Positions 60,313 to 64,000 of a stretch of 64,000 nt of DNA are shown one piece after another. The DNA lies in assembly GCA_005408345.1 (NCBI GenBank), contig SEMN01000596.1, forward strand, positions 241,705-305,704, given 5' to 3'. This DNA comes from Macquaria australasica (lineage: Eukaryota; Chordata; Actinopteri; Centrarchiformes; Percichthyidae). The translations under genes and the position numbers were made by a program. Every line of letters starts with the position of its first letter. Within the stretch, counting starts at the first letter, position 1. The notes beneath the pieces were generated by a model. That model was not told the origin of the DNA. It worked only from the letters and a program-made list of their open reading frames with translations, and did not search any database.

Positions 60313-63300
60313 CTAGGCTCATTTTTCCTGTATTAGGAGGGTTTGTTCAATACAGCATAGAGAGGGTGGACAAAATAACAGGGACACGTACAATATAATG
60401 CCGTCTAAAACAGTTGCCCTGCAAAAATGCTATAATGGACCTGATAACATGTTTGTTGAGCATGTCAGAGAGGTCATTTCTGAGGCTGTAGTTGTGTTTT
60501 GTTTTTGCTGTACTGGGTTGCATTAAGGTGTTCCAGTCCAGCCTCTACAGATCGGCACAGCTTAAATGTAGCACACTCGTTCCACCACAACTATTGAATT
60601 ATTGGGAAAATAATTTAACAATATAATTTCACCATTTTTACATTCACTGGGTAGTAAATCAACAATTTCTTGCAACTTAATTCAATTTGCAAGAAACACG
60701 ATGGATTGGTGACACTGTGTTATAGTAGCTGACGTCTGATTGGTCGACATATGATCAGGACAGGTTGTGATACAGGAGCAGCAACTCAGCAGTCTTCCCC
60801 AAGGTCAATGAATTGTCCTCGTCATTGGCACAGCTTTGATAATGTATACTGCACTCAGGTTTGGCCATGTTTGGGCATGTATGAGCACCACTGAATGAAA
60901 AATGGTCTTGGATTATTTCCAGGTGGCTGTGGTTTTGAATTACCTCTCAGGGCCTAAAAGGATTCAGCACGGCGTTCTTGTTAAAACTACACCTACAGAT
61001 GCATTGGTAATTACATTTGTAATTGATTCTTTGTCATGCTTGTGTGGATAATGACTGCTCTGCGTGCTGTTAATAGCTGTCACGTTGCACAAGTCTTTTG
61101 TCAATGCTTTTTTAAAATTCAGATCTCTGCTTAACAAGGGTGCCTTGTTGTTGATTCAGAATGTCTTGTTAAAGAGGTGCACCACACCTCCATACACTTG
61201 AGAAGTGTATTTTATTTTCTACATAGATTTAATTGCGCACTTGTTCCTTTGAACTGCCTATGATACCGTGGATGGACATGATACAGTGATCTTACAGAAG
61301 TAAATACCATCAGATCAGGCTCAGCTTAAGTGCCCCCAAAAACAATTTGGAAGACAAGTAGAGAGCAATCTTAGCATCTCAAGGCAGATGATTTGCAGTA
61401 CCGTAGTAACTCCATCTCAGTCCCATCTGAATAAATCTATAACAGACCATTCATGAAAATGGGAGGCCCTCTATTAAAGCCATTTGACAAAGTGGATGCT
61501 ATCCTGAATTCATTAATGCCAGCAGCTGTTCCTTAAGAATACTGATGAACTCTGACTTAATGTTTGGACTTTGCTAGTGGCCACAGAAAACCACAGTTAT
61601 ATTTTATGTTAGAATTACTAGAATTTATCACCAACGGCCTACTGAAAATGTGTTTATTCCTAATAAATGTACCTTTCGGCGTTATTTGAATAATGTGCTT
61701 GTTTTGTTCACTGATTAACTGCAGTGAAACAGCTTTCAGTGTTGTGGAACTTTATCTCCAGTAATGTGGGACACAAGAAGCTTTTAAAATACTACCAGTA
61801 TTATTTTTTAAAACCTGACATTGTTGGTATTGACCAGCAGCTCTGTGTGGCGGCTCTAGTGGACTTTACTATTTACAAACATCTTTTATACCTCTGCGAG
61901 AGCTGTCAGGAGTGTGTGTGGCCTTCAGAGTCTGTTTCCTCCCTGGGTGTTCGTGTGACTCCCTCCCCGGAGCAGTGAATTAATCTGTTAGTAGTGAATC
62001 ATCATGTTGCCCGCTGCCTGGCATTGGTTCACTCTAATATCTAGTTCAACATAGGTTGGATGACGGCAAGAGATATACTAATTCAATACCCCTTTTTACA
62101 CATCATAAATAAAAAGTCTCTTCCAAGCCTGGTTTTGTGGAAACTTCGCTGCTGTTCTGTAAGATAGTTTGTCTGATTTTGCAAACAAGCTCCTCAAATA
62201 TTGCTCCACCATTTCTGCATTGGTGTGTGACACCCTGCATACACAAAACCACAGATGATTAACCAAGCCAAACCATAATGTTATCTGGCTAGACCATACC
62301 ATATTTTCAGTGTCTTTTATGATGGATGTCAGATTTCTGCTCATCTACTTAATAAATGAAAGCATAAGAAAGAGAGTTGCGGAGGATGATTATTTTGGGG
62401 GGCCTTTATAGCCCCCCCCTCCTTCACGCTGCCTGCGTGGTGTGATTTGTAGAGAGATTGAAATGAGGCTGGCTGGTCGAGCAGAGACTCGCTCTTGATT
62501 TACACACACTGTTAAATCACACAGACAGCTGGCTGCCGGCGCTGCCCACCACCCCGCCTCAGACACAGATCTATCTCAGGAGCTCCTCCAGATTCAGAAC
62601 CTTATGGCAGCTATAACGCACAGCCCAGCGCCGAGTCCCAACTCCAGCCTCCTGTTGACAATGTTGGATGCTGTGCAACAACTGCCAGTAAATGATTTCC
62701 GGCCCAGGATAGCTCAAGAGGATGTTGGACCAAACCTCAGAAACAGAGGGAGAATTGGTGACAAAGAAAAGAGAGAGGTTCAGAAGGACTTCCTGGTCAG
62801 GTGGCCATTGTTTATGGTGGGATGGATAAATATCCATGACTGAAAGCACAAAGGCTCTCTGCAGTCCCGTCTCCCTGAGGAATATGGATGCTTCTCTTTC
62901 AGTGTGGCAAAACAATTATTTGTTTGAATGAACCTGTTCTTTGTGTCTGCGTGTGCATGTGTGTCTTTGGATGCAGAATGCAGCCTGGTCCCTGTAGAAA
63001 ACTTCAAAACGATTTTCACATAAAATCATGAAGACAGTCCTTTCACAAAATGCCATCATATTGTAAACTCACACATAGTGTGGCAGTGTGGCCACATTGT
63101 GTGGCCCTTGTTGAATCTACACAGACAATTTTAACAGACAGGCGCTTATTTATTCAGATTGTTCAACAACAACAAAATTCTTTCTCTCTGGCTTATTGTT
63201 TCTAAATGTAGCACCTGAAGCAGTTCAGCATATTTCATGAAGTTGGTGTACCTGCATGATTCTTGCAATTCTTGGGTATCTACATGGTTATTTTCAGTTG

Positions 63301-64000
63301 CTAAGTTCTTCATACTAAGCCAGATGAAGTGTTGAAGACACCAACGAGAGACTTCGGTCAAGAATCAGGAGAACACACGCATGAGACAATACTGGAGTAG
63401 TTAACAAGCACATCAATGTCAGTGATAATGACTTGTATACACAAAAGAGTCAGGGTGACTCAACTCATTAAACTGCAATTTGGCACAGAACACACAGCCC
63501 ATTAATTCCAATGTGCATACCGCAACAGAACACGAACAAGATTAGCTTTTCAATTATTTTTATTTTATTCAAATTGGAAAAACTGCTACATTTTGATGCC
63601 AAGACAACAGTTTCTCAAGTCCAGAAATGGCATAAAGGAGGAAAGACTTGTGGCCAGAGATTTTCAATCTGATTTTATCATGACTAATCTTGCTCTTTGA
63701 ATTTTTCAAAAGCGTCGTTTTAGGAGTAGCACTGAGTGAAGGACTTTCTTGGCTCTTGCACATAAAATGGACCATTACAGTCAGAATCATCATCAAGTCT
63801 TCACTACAAAATTGTTAAGTTGCATTAGCAATATAAGCACAGTATTTAATCATTGTGCTATCACTGTGAAGCTTAAACAGTCAAACACAGTTTTTAATGA
63901 GACAGAACGTGTTTGAATCTAAAATGGAAGGTATCAATAATCATGATATTCATCTTTTCCAGTTGTTGGAATATATTTAATACATTTGGCTTCTGTAATC
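60313..64000. other. Non-coding stretch, possibly including an older repeat
   Basis: No gene is recognised. Sequence 60355-60740 (GGACAAAATAACAGGGACAC, then CAGTTGCCCTGCAAAAATGC, then TTTGCTGTACTGGGTTGCAT) has the feel of a dispersed fish repeat, but no second copy is in this window. A G6/C8 hairpin lies at 62397-62419. Block 62430-62720 is GC-richer and overlaps the 114-codon minus frame 62571-62915, which matches no family I know. Confidence 0.4.

Noticed and set aside
62571..62915. 114-codon minus-strand frame
   Set aside because: Antisense to an equally plausible plus frame; no family match recognised.
1..64000. CRISPR array, operon or phage-like structure
   Set aside because: No regularly spaced direct repeats with unique spacers and no compact gene clusters; the sequence is vertebrate in character.

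Overview
This window looks like nuclear DNA from a ray-finned fish, probably a percomorph teleost. It is AT-rich, has no long open reading frames and no bacterial-style gene packing. It carries long dinucleotide and tetranucleotide microsatellites, a decayed L2-like LINE tail, a tRNA-derived SINE, and many small inverted-repeat elements whose wording I recognise from teleost genomes. Most reading frames of 60-155 codons behave like chance frames in non-coding DNA. No complete, nameable protein-coding gene can be supported. It reads as a gene desert or the inside of very long introns.

Layout. 1-6.7 kb is mostly single-copy non-coding sequence with two repeat fragments. 6.73-7.2 kb holds the 3' end of a LINE running straight into a TCTA microsatellite. 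7.2-20.7 kb is mostly single-copy, with two copies of a dispersed family (family A), a 45-unit CA tract at 15.5 kb and some conserved-looking AT-rich blocks. 20.7-30.7 kb contains an AAAG microsatellite, a fold-back element with another repeat nested in it (23.8-24.4 kb), a GGTTAGG-type repeat, a CA tract, a 0.6 kb family E element and a second fold-back. 32.2-33.6 kb is a cluster of three small terminal-inverted-repeat elements. 36.9-40.2 kb is the only stretch with gene-like signals. On the minus strand, two phase-compatible candidate exons (38981-39071 and 38313-38749) are followed by a polyadenylation-type hexamer, and a tRNA-derived SINE lies just upstream. A 30-nt candidate microexon lies on the plus strand at 36992-37021. 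40.6-64 kb again alternates single-copy sequence with a 172-bp inverted-repeat element, a third fold-back, a hairpin at 50.2 kb, a family A copy, a CpG-rich 576-bp inverted-repeat element at 55.7-56.3 kb and a reverse family E copy at 59.9-60.3 kb.

How it fits together. I see no operon, pathway or multi-gene system. The functional content is most likely regulatory: several blocks contain perfect palindromes, paired TCF/LEF-type sites or octamer motifs (1.3, 17.6, 46.3 and 54.0 kb). The best lead for an undescribed gene is the minus-strand exon pair near 38.3-39.1 kb, whose conceptual product ends in a charged, nuclear-looking tail that I cannot assign to a family. Names such as family A, B or E are local labels, not database names. 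Copy relationships within the window were seen directly; statements that a repeat is common in teleosts are recall.
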